A DNA stretch of 64,000 nucleotides from positions 25,176 to 89,175 of the forward strand of contig JAHDGD010000002.1 of NCBI GenBank assembly GCA_020627825.1, in the 5' to 3' direction. The notes under the pieces are model-generated. The model was not told where the DNA came from and made no database searches. It worked only from the letters and a program-made list of their open reading frames with translations. Positions 10,077 through 19,554 of this stretch are shown here, one piece after another. The translations under genes and the position numbers were made by a program. The DNA is from Saprospiraceae bacterium (GTDB taxonomy: Bacteria > Bacteroidota > Bacteroidia > Chitinophagales > Saprospiraceae). Positions within the stretch are counted from its first letter, which is position 1, and each line of letters starts with the position of its first letter.

Positions 10077-10697
10077 ATGCTTTCCATATTTGATTTTTTA
10101 TTTTCTGGCAAATCGAGATTGAAAAAAGAATTAGCCCAAGCTCGAAAGGAATTAGAGCCACTTACTAGCAACCTTGTTGATTGGGAGGGAGAAGAACTAG
10201 AGTTAATGTCTCTCATTCAAGATAAAAGAAAAGCAAAATCTGCTTTTTCAAGTACAGTTGAAGGAATAATTAGCTCAATATACCATGAACATATGGTTGC
10301 ATATATATGGAAAAAGATTCCTTCCATAAGTGATTTATCAATTATTGTTGCCGAATCAGCAAAACATAATTTTGAATTTATTATTAAAAATGATCTTTGT
10401 TCTTTTTATGTAAATAATCAATATTTAGGCGATTTAAAAAATGATAATAAGCTTCACTTAACAAGAAAAACTATTCTAGCCGATATTAAAATTACAAATG
10501 CAGAATGGTGGCCAATTCGTATCCAAAATGAATTTGTAGGTAGTTTGATCAATATTGAAAAAGCTAGAAGAGTAAATCCGAGAGCTTTTCAATTACAAAG
10601 AAATATATCGCCAGAACAAGAAATGATTATTCTGAGCCTTGCTGTTTATAAAATTATAGAAGCTACTAAGGATATGAAAAAAATACCTTTTGAATAG
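10077..10697 (+). CDS. Hypothetical soluble protein downstream of rpoD
   Basis: I do not recognise the family. The 206-residue product has no signal peptide or clear membrane segment. Residues 14-55 form a charged helical stretch (KSRLKKELAQARKELEPL), followed by a mixed alpha/beta part with regularly spaced strands (FEFIIKNDLCSFYVNNQYLGDL, WWPIRIQNEFVGSLI) and a C-terminal helix (EMIILSLAVYKIIEATKDM). The antiparallel strands faintly recall scramblase/LURP-like folds, but no motif proves it. It starts 60 bases after rpoD and could be read through from it. Confidence 0.6.
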   Translation: MLSIFDFLFSGKSRLKKELAQARKELEPLTSNLVDWEGEELELMSLIQDKRKAKSAFSSTVEGIISSIYHEHMVAYIWKKIPSISDLSIIVAESAKHNFEFIIKNDLCSFYVNNQYLGDLKNDNKLHLTRKTILADIKITNAEWWPIRIQNEFVGSLINIEKARRVNPRAFQLQRNISPEQEMIILSLAVYKIIEATKDMKKIPFE

Positions 10698-10700
10698 AAG

Positions 10701-10772
10701 AGAGGATACTCTTTTATTCTCTTTTCCTAAATAATAGATTACTTCGAACAATTCAAGAATATCCTCTATTTA
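10701..10772. terminator. Possible two-way terminator between convergent genes
   Basis: The arm at 10701-10713 (AGAGGATACTCTT) and the arm at 10755-10767 are inverted copies with one mismatch. The loop is long (41 bases) and T-rich. It lies exactly between two convergent stop codons, but the long loop makes the call uncertain. Confidence 0.35.
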
Positions 10773-10775
10773 TAT

Positions 10776-11495
10776 CTACAATCTATTCTCGTTTACAACT
10801 TTAAGCAACTCATCTTTGTAATTTTTACCGATAGGAAGATGTTTTGATTTTCCATTCTCTATTAACTCAACCATATTCCCCATAAGGGCTTTAATCTTAC
10901 TTGTAGATACAATATAAGATCGATGGATTCTCTTAAATTTAGAAGCTGGTAACTTTGACTCTAAGCTTTTCATTGTTTGCAGTGTAATAACACGTCCTTC
11001 TTTCAATCTAATTATTACATAGTCTTTTAATCCTTCAATGTATAATATATCATCATGGTTAACTTTTATCAGCTTTTTATCTGCTTTAACAAAGAAAAAA
11101 TCTTCTCCAGTTGACTCTCCCTGCACACTTCCTTTTCTACGAGCAATCTCTTTTTCTGCTTTGTTAACAGCCTGCATGAAGCGATCCATGGGAATCGGTT
11201 TTAATAGATAATCTGTTGCTGATAATTCGAAACCTTCAACAGCATAATCTGAATAAGCTGTAGTAAAGATGATTACAGGTGGGTTCTGTAACGATTTAAC
11301 AAAGTCTATACCCGTTATTTGTGGCATCTGTATGTCTAAAAATATAAGATCTATAGTCTCTGTTTTTAATATTTCATTTGCTTCTATTGCATTTGAACAT
11401 TTGCATACTAAATGTACATTCGGTAAATTTTCTATGTAAGATTCCAAAATGTCTTGTGCTAAAGGTTCGTCATCAACTATTATTGCATGTATCAT
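10776..11495 (-). CDS. LytTR-type response regulator
   Basis: The 239-residue protein has an N-terminal receiver (IIVDDEP at 5-11, phosphoacceptor Asp54 in IFLDIQMP, the TTAYSDYA loop, Lys in LLKPI) and a C-terminal LytTR DNA-binding domain (ILYIEGLKDYVIIRL, KRIHRSYIV, LPIGKNYKDEL). LytTR regulators bind tandem direct repeats in promoters. Its start codon overlaps the end of the sensor kinase gene by 4 bases (ATGA), so the two are translationally coupled and form one two-component system. The signal and targets are not evident. Confidence 0.94.
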   Translation of the reverse strand: MIHAIIVDDEPLAQDILESYIENLPNVHLVCKCSNAIEANEILKTETIDLIFLDIQMPQITGIDFVKSLQNPPVIIFTTAYSDYAVEGFELSATDYLLKPIPMDRFMQAVNKAEKEIARRKGSVQGESTGEDFFFVKADKKLIKVNHDDILYIEGLKDYVIIRLKEGRVITLQTMKSLESKLPASKFKRIHRSYIVSTSKIKALMGNMVELIENGKSKHLPIGKNYKDELLKVVNENRL

Positions 11496-12565
11496 ATGTC
11501 AATTTTTATATTTAATTGTATTGTGTAGCTATTTAAATCTTCAGTAATATGAAGTTCGTGTTTCTCTGGGTATAAAATTTGTAAACGTCTTTCTACATTG
11601 GCCAAACCTATTCCTCCACTTTTTTTCTTAGGGAATTCTATAGGTTTATAATCGCCTTTAGAATTGGTAATATCCAACTTTAAATCATCTTCTTTAACAA
11701 ATAATTGAATATGTATAAAACCATCTATTAAACGCTTGTTTATACCATGTTTGAATGCATTCTCAATAAATGGAGTAAGCAAAAGAGGAGCTATTCGTTG
11801 CGCTTGGATTTCCCCTTCTATATCTAACTTTATCTCAAAGTCTTTATTCAATCGCAATTTTTCAAGTTCGATGTAATTCCTTAGGTAGTTAATCTCTTGA
11901 CTAAGTAATACTTGCCTTTCATTGCATTCGTACAACATGTAACGCATGATTTCACTTAGTTTCAGTACTGTTTGAGGTGCAGCGTCACTCTTCTTAAGTG
12001 TTAATGCGTATAAATTATTTAATGTATTAAAAAGAAAATGTGGATTGATTTGGGATCTTAAAAAATTCAATTCTGTTTGAGTTGTTTTATATTCTAGCTC
12101 TTTTTTCTCTACATCAGATTTTTGCCAATCCGTTAGAATTTGAAAAATAGTGGAGGAAAATGCTACAAATAAACAGGATAAGAATATAAACCCTTGGTTC
12201 TCCACAAAACGCATTTGAATTTGGGGCAAACCCTGAAAAAGAATATACAGAGCAAATGTTTTTACAGGACTGATAATGACCACACTAAAGACTAAGAAAA
12301 ATGTATACGTTAAATATTTTTTCTTGTGAAAATATTCCGGAATTAAGAAAAGTAAATTAAAATATACCACAAGTGCGAAAAATGCTACATTGACAAGTTC
12401 TTTAACTAAAGTGATTTTTAATTCGTATCGGTTTCGTTCAGTAATAATTAAAACAACAAGCACGACCAGCCAAAAGAATAAATGATACCATATATTCTTA
12501 TTTTCAGAATTTACAAAGCGATTTTGTAAATCCCCCCACATTTTAGAAAATACATTATTTTTCAT
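11492..12565 (-). CDS. LytS/YpdA-type sensor histidine kinase
   Basis: Four membrane helices occupy about 30-45, 58-78, 87-110 and 126-147. A short coiled region leads into the His_kinase domain with phospho-His176 in LRSQINPHFLFNTLNNLYAL, then an HATPase (PLLLTPFIENAFKHGI, GGIGLANVERRL). This is the family that partners LytTR regulators. There is no extracellular sensor domain, so the signal is probably sensed in the membrane. I start at ATG 12565, preceded by TAAGGTG, rather than at the GTG one codon earlier. Confidence 0.94.
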   Translation of the reverse strand: MKNNVFSKMWGDLQNRFVNSENKNIWYHLFFWLVVLVVLIITERNRYELKITLVKELVNVAFFALVVYFNLLFLIPEYFHKKKYLTYTFFLVFSVVIISPVKTFALYILFQGLPQIQMRFVENQGFIFLSCLFVAFSSTIFQILTDWQKSDVEKKELEYKTTQTELNFLRSQINPHFLFNTLNNLYALTLKKSDAAPQTVLKLSEIMRYMLYECNERQVLLSQEINYLRNYIELEKLRLNKDFEIKLDIEGEIQAQRIAPLLLTPFIENAFKHGINKRLIDGFIHIQLFVKEDDLKLDITNSKGDYKPIEFPKKKSGGIGLANVERRLQILYPEKHELHITEDLNSYTIQLNIKIDI

Positions 12566-12740
12566 CACCTTACAATCATAACTATATCTTGCACATTATT
12601 ATCTTTTATATTGAAGCTTTTCGCTAAAAGTATCAAAAAGCTCGATCAAATTCTAAAAATTGCATATTACAAAATGACTTTATTAAACTAATTTCTTAGA
12701 ATCACGTTCATTAGCACGTAAGAACAATATAAAATACTAC

Positions 12741-13340
12741 ATGAGCTATACCAAAATAGAACAATACAATGAAGAGATAACCGAAAAACTCAAGAAGAAT
12801 TATAAAAACATTCTAGAGTTAGTGGGAGAGGATCCTGCAAGAGAAGGATTGATAAAGACTCCAGAACGTGCTGCCAAAGCTATTCAATTTCTTACTCAAG
12901 GTTACCATCAGGACGCCCGTAAAGTAATAGAAGGAGCGTTATTTCACGAAGAATATAATGAAATGGTAATTGTTAAAGACATTGAATTATATTCGCAATG
13001 TGAACATCATATGTTGCCATTTTTTGGAAAAGCCCACATCGCATATATTCCAAATAAAACCATCGTTGGTCTTAGTAAATTACCAAGAGTAGTCGATATA
13101 TTTGCGCGAAGATTACAAGTTCAGGAGAGATTAACTCAAGAAATCTTGGAATGTATTGATAGTGCTTTAAAACCTCAAGGTGTTGCAGTAGTTATAGAAG
13201 CTCGTCATATGTGTATGATGATGCGAGGAGTTCAGAAGCAAAATTCTGTAACTACTAGTTCAGCTTTCACTGGTCAATTCAGAGAAGCTGAAACACGTGC
13301 TGAATTTATGAAACTTATACATTCTTCGAAGTGCATTTAA
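12741..13340 (+). CDS. folE: GTP cyclohydrolase I
   Basis: It converts GTP to 7,8-dihydroneopterin triphosphate, the first step of folate (and queuosine/pterin) synthesis. Length (199 residues) and motifs are standard: the zinc ligands in [13 protein letters not shown] and in [10 protein letters not shown], plus [20 protein letters not shown] and [10 protein letters not shown]. It is divergent from the LytS-type kinase, and fabD follows 33 bases downstream, probably in the same transcript. Confidence 0.97.
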   Translation: MSYTKIEQYNEEITEKLKKNYKNILELVGEDPAREGLIKTPERAAKAIQFLTQGYHQDARKVIEGALFHEEYNEMVIVKDIELYSQCEHHMLPFFGKAHIAYIPNKTIVGLSKLPRVVDIFARRLQVQERLTQEILECIDSALKPQGVAVVIEARHMCMMMRGVQKQNSVTTSSAFTGQFREAETRAEFMKLIHSSKCI

Positions 13341-13373
13341 TCTCTGCTAACGATTACGAAAGCAAAAAATAAA

Positions 13374-14252
13374 ATGAAAGCATACGTTTTTCCTGGTCAA
13401 GGTGCTCAATTCGTTGGAATGGGCAAAGATATGTACGATTCTAGTACAATTGCTAAAGAGTTATTTGAAGAAGCTAACGCAATTCTAGGTTTTGACATAA
13501 CCGAAATTATGTTTAATGGTACAGCAGATGAATTGAAAAAGACGTCAGTTACACAACCAGCTGTCTTTTTACATAGCGTTATAAAATCAAAAATCAGTGA
13601 CTCTTTTCAACCTGATGTCGTTGCGGGGCATTCACTTGGTGAGTTTTCAGCTTTGGTTGCTGCTGGGGCTATGACCTTTCAAGACGGTCTATCTCTTGTT
13701 CAAAAGAGAGCGCTTGCGATGCAAGAAGCATGTAATGAATCCGAAAGCACAATGGCGGCAATTCTTGGTTTGGATAACGAAGTTGTTGAACAGGCTTGCG
13801 CCCAAATAGAAGAAACAGTGATTCCTGCTAATTATAATTGTCCTGGACAGCTTGTAATAAGTGGTTCCGTAAAAGGTATAGAGCAAGCGGTTACTTTACT
13901 TACTGAATTAGGTGCAAGAAGGGCAATAATTTTGCCCGTTAATGGTGCATTCCATTCTCCTTTTATGGCTTCTGCTAAAAATTCCTTAAGTGAAGCCATT
14001 AATGAAGCAAATTTTACAACTCCTAGGTGTCCCATATATCAGAATGTTGACGCTACAGCTTATTCAAACCCAAAAAGTATAAAAGAGAATCTGATTGAAC
14101 AATTAATTGCTCCAGTAAAATGGACACAAATTATGGAAAATATGATTTCTGATGGAGTAACTGAGTTTGTTGAGGTAGGTGGAAACGGTAAGACTCTTTC
14201 TTCTTTTGTAAAGAAAATTGATCGATCTTTTCCTACGTCTCCTTTACAATAA
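13374..14252 (+). CDS. fabD: Malonyl-CoA:ACP transacylase
   Basis: It loads malonyl units onto acyl carrier protein for fatty acid synthesis. The product is 292 residues with FPGQGAQFVGMG at the N-terminus, catalytic Ser87 in GHSLGEFSAL, the substrate Arg in QKRALAMQ and the catalytic His in GAFHSPFM. It is a stand-alone enzyme rather than a PKS domain. It follows folE, and the next gene starts 63 bases downstream. The ketosynthase operon near 58 kb probably depends on this malonyl-ACP supply. Confidence 0.96.
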   Translation: MKAYVFPGQGAQFVGMGKDMYDSSTIAKELFEEANAILGFDITEIMFNGTADELKKTSVTQPAVFLHSVIKSKISDSFQPDVVAGHSLGEFSALVAAGAMTFQDGLSLVQKRALAMQEACNESESTMAAILGLDNEVVEQACAQIEETVIPANYNCPGQLVISGSVKGIEQAVTLLTELGARRAIILPVNGAFHSPFMASAKNSLSEAINEANFTTPRCPIYQNVDATAYSNPKSIKENLIEQLIAPVKWTQIMENMISDGVTEFVEVGGNGKTLSSFVKKIDRSFPTSPLQ

Positions 14253-14315
14253 AAAAGTTAGCTAAAGCATATTTACTATTGATTTTCCTATAGCTTTTAA
14301 TGTATCTTTACGTCT

Positions 14316-14870
14316 ATGGAAGAAAATTCTGTTGGCCAAATATTGATTTCAGAACCTTTTATGGAAGACCCCAATTTCAAGCAATCGGTCGTCCTCATAT
14401 GTGATTATGAACCTGATCATGGCACAGTAGGCTTTATTTTAAATAAGCCTCTTGATGTGAAAGTAGGTGATTTGCTCCAAGACTTTCCTGAATTTGATGA
14501 AGACATCTATATGGGAGGTCCAGTAGGCCATGATACCATACACTATGTTCACAGTCGTGGTGATGTTATTGATGATGCTGTTTTTATAAGAGATGGATTA
14601 TGGTGGGGAGGTAATTTTGAAAAATTGAAATTTTTGATTGAAAATAAAGTAATTACTGGCTCTGATATTAAATTTTTTGTAGGGTATTCTGGTTGGTCAC
14701 TTGGACAGTTGGATAATGAACTGGAAATGGGTTCTTGGGTTGTTGATACAATGGACAATAATTATTTAATTAATATTCCTTCAGATAAATTGTGGAAATC
14801 ATCTATGGCAAATATTTCTGACCATCTGGCTATCATTGCAGATATTCCTGATCATCTTAATCTGAATTGA
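14316..14870 (+). CDS. YqgE/AlgH family protein (UPF0301)
   Basis: A 184-residue cytosolic protein of the DUF179 family, recognisable from GQILISEPFMEDPNFKQSV, HGTVGFILNKPL, the YMGGPVG loop and FFVGYSGWSLGQLDNEL. The molecular role of the family is not established. The near-promoter TATCTTTA sits about 20 bases ahead of the ATG. The stop shares one base with the ABC-F start (TGATG), so the two genes are coupled. Confidence 0.92.
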   Translation: MEENSVGQILISEPFMEDPNFKQSVVLICDYEPDHGTVGFILNKPLDVKVGDLLQDFPEFDEDIYMGGPVGHDTIHYVHSRGDVIDDAVFIRDGLWWGGNFEKLKFLIENKVITGSDIKFFVGYSGWSLGQLDNELEMGSWVVDTMDNNYLINIPSDKLWKSSMANISDHLAIIADIPDHLNLN

Positions 14871-16783
14871 TGATTCAGCTAAGCAATATTTTCATAAAAT
14901 ACGGAGATAGAGTTCTTTATAACAATATCAGCTTAAGAGTTGAGAAAGGAGAGAAAATTGGACTTGTAGGAAGAAACGGTACAGGGAAATCTACCTTACT
15001 TAAAATAATAGCAGGTACTCAACGCCCTGATAATGGTCTTGTTGAATTAAACAAAGGTATTGGCTTAGCTTTTTTAACTCAGGATTTACCCGATTATGCA
15101 TCTATTACCTTGTATGAACTTGCGAAATCGGCATTCGATAAATTAAATGCAATAGAGGACGAAATAAATGCAATAAATGAACGATTGGAGAAGGGTGAAA
15201 TAGGAGATGGAGAGGAAGATTTAAAAGTATTTGATCGTTTAGCAGAATTGAATACCTCTTTTGAGATGTTAGGTGGAAATAACCTAGAAGCTTCAATACA
15301 ATCTGTATTAACTGGTCTTGGCTTCCGCCAAAAGGAATTTCATAATGCAATGCATACGTTTTCTGGAGGGTGGATTATGCGGGCTGAGTTAGCAAGATTA
15401 TTATTGAGTAGTCCAGATATTTTGTTACTCGATGAGCCAACAAATCACTTGGATATAGAATCTATTCTTTGGCTTGAGAATTATTTAGCTAAATCACATA
15501 TGACAATTATCGTGATTTCACACGATAAAACGTTTTTATCAAATGTAACTGGAAAAACAGCAGAAATAGAATTCAGTAAACTTGAGGTCTACAAAGCGCC
15601 TTATAATAAGTATTTAAAAATTAAAGAAGAACGTAGAGAAATTCAATTATCGGCGTATAAAAATCAACAAAAACAGATTGCAGAAAAAGAAAGAACGATA
15701 ACTAGATTCATGGCAAAAGCTACAAAAACAAAAATGGCACAATCCATGAAAAAGCAATTGGACAAACTGGAAAGAATAGAAGCAGTTGACGAAGAAGCTG
15801 CGACGATGAAGATCCATTTTCCGCACAGCCAGCGTTCAGGAAGGATCGTTTTAAAAGGCGATCATATAAGCAAATCTTATGGGGAAAAAAATGTTTTAGA
15901 TGATATATCTATTGAGATAGAAAAAGGAGAGAAAGTTGCGTTTGTTGGTCAAAACGGACAAGGAAAGACGACGCTTGTCAAGATATTAATTGAGAAAATT
16001 AAAGCGGAAAAAGGTCAAGTTCAACTTGGTCATAATGTTGATGTAAGTTATTATGCACAGAATCAAGCAGATAATCTAGATAATTCAAAAACACTTCTGG
16101 AAACCATGGAAGCTGTTTCACCGCCAGATATGAGAACTAGATTACGTACTATTTTAGGTAGTTTTCTATTTAGTGGGGAGGATGTAGATAAAAAAGTTTC
16201 TGTACTTTCAGGTGGAGAACGAGCTAGATTAGCTATGGCCATGATGATCCTTTATCCAGGTAATCTATTGGTATTGGATGAACCGACAAATCATTTAGAC
16301 ATCCAATCAAAAGAGATATTAAAGAATGCAGTGCAGTCTTATGAAGGAACTGTATTAATTGTATCTCACGACCGTGATTTCCTAGCTGATTTATGTCATA
16401 TTGTCTACGAATTTAGAGATAAAAAGATTAAAAAGTACTTAGGAGATATCAATTATTTTTTAGATAAACGGGCTGCAGATGATATGCGTGAAATTGAGAT
16501 GGCAACGAAACAAAATTCTTCAAAAACAATTACAAATTCTAAGCCATCTGTAAATCGAGAACTCCTAAAAAAGAAAAGAAGGGAAATGCAATATGTGGAA
16601 CGCGATATTGCTAAGTTGGAAGATGAAAAAGAGCAATTCGAAGAGAAAATGACGGACCCTGCTTTCTTTACCAACTCAACAAGTCAAGAAGATTTAGCAA
16701 AATATAATTCGTTAAAACAGGAGTTAGAATCTAAAATGGAAGAGTGGGAGGTTTTAGCTGAATGGCTTGACACCTATGATTAA
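14870..16783 (+). CDS. ABC-F family ATPase (ribosome-associated type)
   Basis: It has two ABC cassettes and no membrane helices. Walker A motifs are GRNGTGKST (about 36) and GQNGQGKTT (about 363). Signatures are FSGGW and LSGGE, each followed by an LLxLDEPTNHLD Walker B. The charged linker between cassettes (about 245-310) is the P-site interaction arm. A C-terminal helical hairpin (LLKKKRREMQYVERDIAKLEDE) resembles Uup/YheS-type ABC-F proteins, which relieve stalled ribosomes. I start at ATG 14870 (MIQLSN) rather than the TTG just before it. Its last 4 bases overlap the convergent pseudouridine synthase gene. Confidence 0.94.
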   Translation: MIQLSNIFIKYGDRVLYNNISLRVEKGEKIGLVGRNGTGKSTLLKIIAGTQRPDNGLVELNKGIGLAFLTQDLPDYASITLYELAKSAFDKLNAIEDEINAINERLEKGEIGDGEEDLKVFDRLAELNTSFEMLGGNNLEASIQSVLTGLGFRQKEFHNAMHTFSGGWIMRAELARLLLSSPDILLLDEPTNHLDIESILWLENYLAKSHMTIIVISHDKTFLSNVTGKTAEIEFSKLEVYKAPYNKYLKIKEERREIQLSAYKNQQKQIAEKERTITRFMAKATKTKMAQSMKKQLDKLERIEAVDEEAATMKIHFPHSQRSGRIVLKGDHISKSYGEKNVLDDISIEIEKGEKVAFVGQNGQGKTTLVKILIEKIKAEKGQVQLGHNVDVSYYAQNQADNLDNSKTLLETMEAVSPPDMRTRLRTILGSFLFSGEDVDKKVSVLSGGERARLAMAMMILYPGNLLVLDEPTNHLDIQSKEILKNAVQSYEGTVLIVSHDRDFLADLCHIVYEFRDKKIKKYLGDINYFLDKRAADDMREIEMATKQNSSKTITNSKPSVNRELLKKKRREMQYVERDIAKLEDEKEQFEEKMTDPAFFTNSTSQEDLAKYNSLKQELESKMEEWEVLAEWLDTYD

Positions 16784-17505
16784 GCTCCGTATTTTTTAAG
16801 AATGTTCCAACATGCTCTCATGTCTTTAGGCCAATCTGCAGTGAAAGTCAAGAACTCATTAGTATGAGGATGTTCAAAAGAAATAGCATAAGCATGTAAA
16901 GCTTGCCTACTTATTATAGGCCTATGTTCTTTCAACTTATTTTCCGAGAAATTCTTTTTTAAATCTTTTAGATAATAAAAAGGTCTATTGTTGTACACTT
17001 CATCTCCTAAGATGGGCAGTTTTTCATGGGCCAAATGAACACGAACTTGATGTGTTCTTCCTGTTTCTATTTGAATTTCCAATTTATGAAAATTTTTTAC
17101 GGATTCAATTCCTTTATACCTACTTAAAGAATTTTTCCCTTTTGGGTCAATGCGTACTTTAGGTGATCTTGAATCAATAAAAATAGGTGCATCTACAACA
17201 TGACTTCCATCTTTTAATGTCCCAGCTGAAATACATTGATAAGACTTTTGAACTTTATTTAGTTTAAAAGCTTCATTTAAACTGCTGTGGGTTGCCGAAT
17301 CTAGCGCGAAAACAACAATCCCGCTAGTGAAGCGATCTATTCTATGATTGACGAAAATTTCTTGTTTATATCTTTGTTTTAAAATATCTCGTAGCGCTGC
17401 ACATTTTAAGTTCCTTCCAGGTATTACGGGAACACCTGGTTGTTTATTAACAACAAGGAGATGATCGTCTTTGAATATTTCAGAATAATACTTAGAAGCT
17501 GCCAT
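16780..17505 (-). CDS. RluA family RNA pseudouridine synthase
   Basis: It isomerises uridines in rRNA or tRNA. The catalytic Asp57 lies in HRIDRFTSGIVVFA, with the later family blocks GRTHQVRVHLAH and GDEVYN. The 241-residue protein lacks an N-terminal S4 domain, so it is a short RluA-type enzyme; the target base cannot be read from sequence. It overlaps the upstream ribF-glycosyltransferase gene by 14 bases and is probably co-transcribed with it. Confidence 0.93.
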   Translation of the reverse strand: MAASKYYSEIFKDDHLLVVNKQPGVPVIPGRNLKCAALRDILKQRYKQEIFVNHRIDRFTSGIVVFALDSATHSSLNEAFKLNKVQKSYQCISAGTLKDGSHVVDAPIFIDSRSPKVRIDPKGKNSLSRYKGIESVKNFHKLEIQIETGRTHQVRVHLAHEKLPILGDEVYNNRPFYYLKDLKKNFSENKLKEHRPIISRQALHAYAISFEHPHTNEFLTFTADWPKDMRACWNILKKYGA

Positions 17506-19492
17506 TATTCGAAATATCTGAAAATTGTTTTTTCCCCTTTACAAAATACTGAAAAACAATACTTTTATTAAAAATTCCAATTTTATTATATGAATCTCTT
17601 TTATATTTCTGAATCAGTTTTTTAGTAGATCTCCTTTTATCAAGTAAGCTGAAAAACCGTGGAATTATGTACCAATGTGCTCTTATTATAGCATACATAT
17701 TTTTCGGCTTCCTTTGTGTAAGAATCTGAATACCCGCTATTCCATCTAAAATAAGTCTCCATATAAATTTTACAAACCAAAATATACTTTCATCATTCTT
17801 AATTAGTGTAATTAGATTGTTGCGAAAATTTAGATACGTTTTATTTGGACTTTCATAAGCTAAAGTTCCTCCACCAAGATGATAAACAAGTGATTTTGGT
17901 TGAACCATAACTTTATAACCAGCTCTTTTAATTCTCCAGCAAAAATCTATTTCTTCTTGATGTGCAAAATAAGATGCATCGAATCCTTCCAAATTGTCAA
18001 ATACATCTTTTCTTACAACCATAGCTGCTCCACTTGCCCAAAAAACTTCTCTTGCATCATCATATTGCCCCTTATCTTCCTCAACAGTAGAAAATACTCT
18101 ACCTCTGCAGAATGGATAAGATAGATAATCCATGTATCCACCAGAGGCACCTGCATATTCAAAACAGTCCGGATCGTTTATAGAGCGGATTTTGGGCGAT
18201 ACAGCCCCTATAGACTCATCATTTTCCATCATTTCTATAATAGGGTCCAACCAATTTTGGGTACATCGAATATCTGAATTAATGAGTGCTATATATTTCG
18301 TGTTAATTTGTTCCAATCCTTTATTGTAACCACCCGCATATCCATAATTTTTAGTGAATTCAAGCAGTCGATACTCAGGATGCCATTCTTTAATAAATGC
18401 AACAGACTCATCGGTACTGGCATTGTCTATTAATACAAAATCAACTTTTTCTTGTGAGGAATGAAGTGTTGAAGGTAAATAAGATTCCAGTATTTCTTCC
18501 CCATTATAATTTAAGATAACTATAGAACAATTAGCTTTATCTTCTTGATTGAATGCTTTAAATTTTTGAAGGATACCTCGAGCAGATATTTCATCTCTCC
18601 TTAATTGTAATTTAAGCGCTTCTAAGCCATCAAATTTCTCATCATCTCGGATAAAATCAATGAGTTCAAGTCTTAAATATTCTCCATATATATTCTCATT
18701 GAAGTTAAAAATATTGACCTCAATGCTCGTATTAGCATCTTCATGTAAAGTCGGTTTACGACCAATGTACAGCATCCCTTCATGATGATTTTGACCATGA
18801 TGAACTTTGACAGCATAAATTCCTGAAGGTGGAATTAGTTTATGTGTATCATCTACTAAGATATTAGCTGTTTTGAAGCCTATTTTAGTTCCAACTTGCT
18901 CACCATATACTACTTTTCCAGATATCATATATGGATAATTCAGATAGCTATTCGCTACAGCTATCTCATTATTTACAAGAGCTTTACGAATTTTAGTTGA
19001 GCTGATTGTAATATCAGCTATCTCTTGCTCTTCAATTTCAATGGTTTTGAAATCGTGTAGTTCTTCATAGGATTTCAATAGATGAATATCACCTTGACGG
19101 TTCATCCCAAATTTATGGTCATATCCTATAACAATATAAGCGGGATTGAATGTTTTTAATAGAAAAGTCTCTACATATTCTCTTGGATTTTGCTGCGAAA
19201 ATTCAATTGAGAACGGTACTATCACAACATGATCTACTCCATGTTTTTTGAATAAAGCCAGCTTTTCATCAAGTGAATTCAGTAATTGTAGCGATTTATC
19301 ATGAGGGTAAATAACTTGTCTTGGATGAGGATAAAATGTAATGATTACACTTTCACTTTTAATTTCTGCAGCAAGTTCATTAATTCGTTTGATCAATTTT
19401 TGATGGCCTTTATGTACACCATCAAATGAACCTATCGTAATGACGGAACGCTTAAAAGAAGGTAACTGATCTAGATTTTTATGAACTTTCAT
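17492..19492 (-). CDS. ribF: RibF (FAD synthetase/riboflavin kinase) fused to a family 2 glycosyltransferase
   Basis: Residues 1-310 are a complete bifunctional RibF, which makes FMN and FAD from riboflavin: GSFDGVHKGH (21-30), TFYPHP, HKFGMNRQGD and ISSTKIR (163-169) of the adenylyltransferase, then the flavokinase half with GTKIGFKTAN (201-210) and IEVNIFNF. The usual PTAN Mg/ATP motif is KTAN here. From residue 322 a GT2 glycosyltransferase begins (CSIVILNYNGEE, LIDNASTDES, NYGYAGGYNKG, the metal-binding LINSDIR, FWASGAAMVVRK, EEIDFCWRIKRAGY), ending in a membrane-associating hydrophobic/basic region. There is no ATG, GTG or TTG near the junction, so one polypeptide is made. GT2 enzymes of this kind add sugars to surface polysaccharides. 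Confidence 0.93.
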   Translation of the reverse strand: MKVHKNLDQLPSFKRSVITIGSFDGVHKGHQKLIKRINELAAEIKSESVIITFYPHPRQVIYPHDKSLQLLNSLDEKLALFKKHGVDHVVIVPFSIEFSQQNPREYVETFLLKTFNPAYIVIGYDHKFGMNRQGDIHLLKSYEELHDFKTIEIEEQEIADITISSTKIRKALVNNEIAVANSYLNYPYMISGKVVYGEQVGTKIGFKTANILVDDTHKLIPPSGIYAVKVHHGQNHHEGMLYIGRKPTLHEDANTSIEVNIFNFNENIYGEYLRLELIDFIRDDEKFDGLEALKLQLRRDEISARGILQKFKAFNQEDKANCSIVILNYNGEEILESYLPSTLHSSQEKVDFVLIDNASTDESVAFIKEWHPEYRLLEFTKNYGYAGGYNKGLEQINTKYIALINSDIRCTQNWLDPIIEMMENDESIGAVSPKIRSINDPDCFEYAGASGGYMDYLSYPFCRGRVFSTVEEDKGQYDDAREVFWASGAAMVVRKDVFDNLEGFDASYFAHQEEIDFCWRIKRAGYKVMVQPKSLVYHLGGGTLAYESPNKTYLNFRNNLITLIKNDESIFWFVKFIWRLILDGIAGIQILTQRKPKNMYAIIRAHWYIIPRFFSLLDKRRSTKKLIQKYKRDSYNKIGIFNKSIVFQYFVKGKKQFSDISNNGSF

Positions 19493-19554
19493 TCCTTGAT
19501 AAACTTGCCGTAAATGTAGTCATATTATAGCTTTACAGATATTTGTTTGCTATA

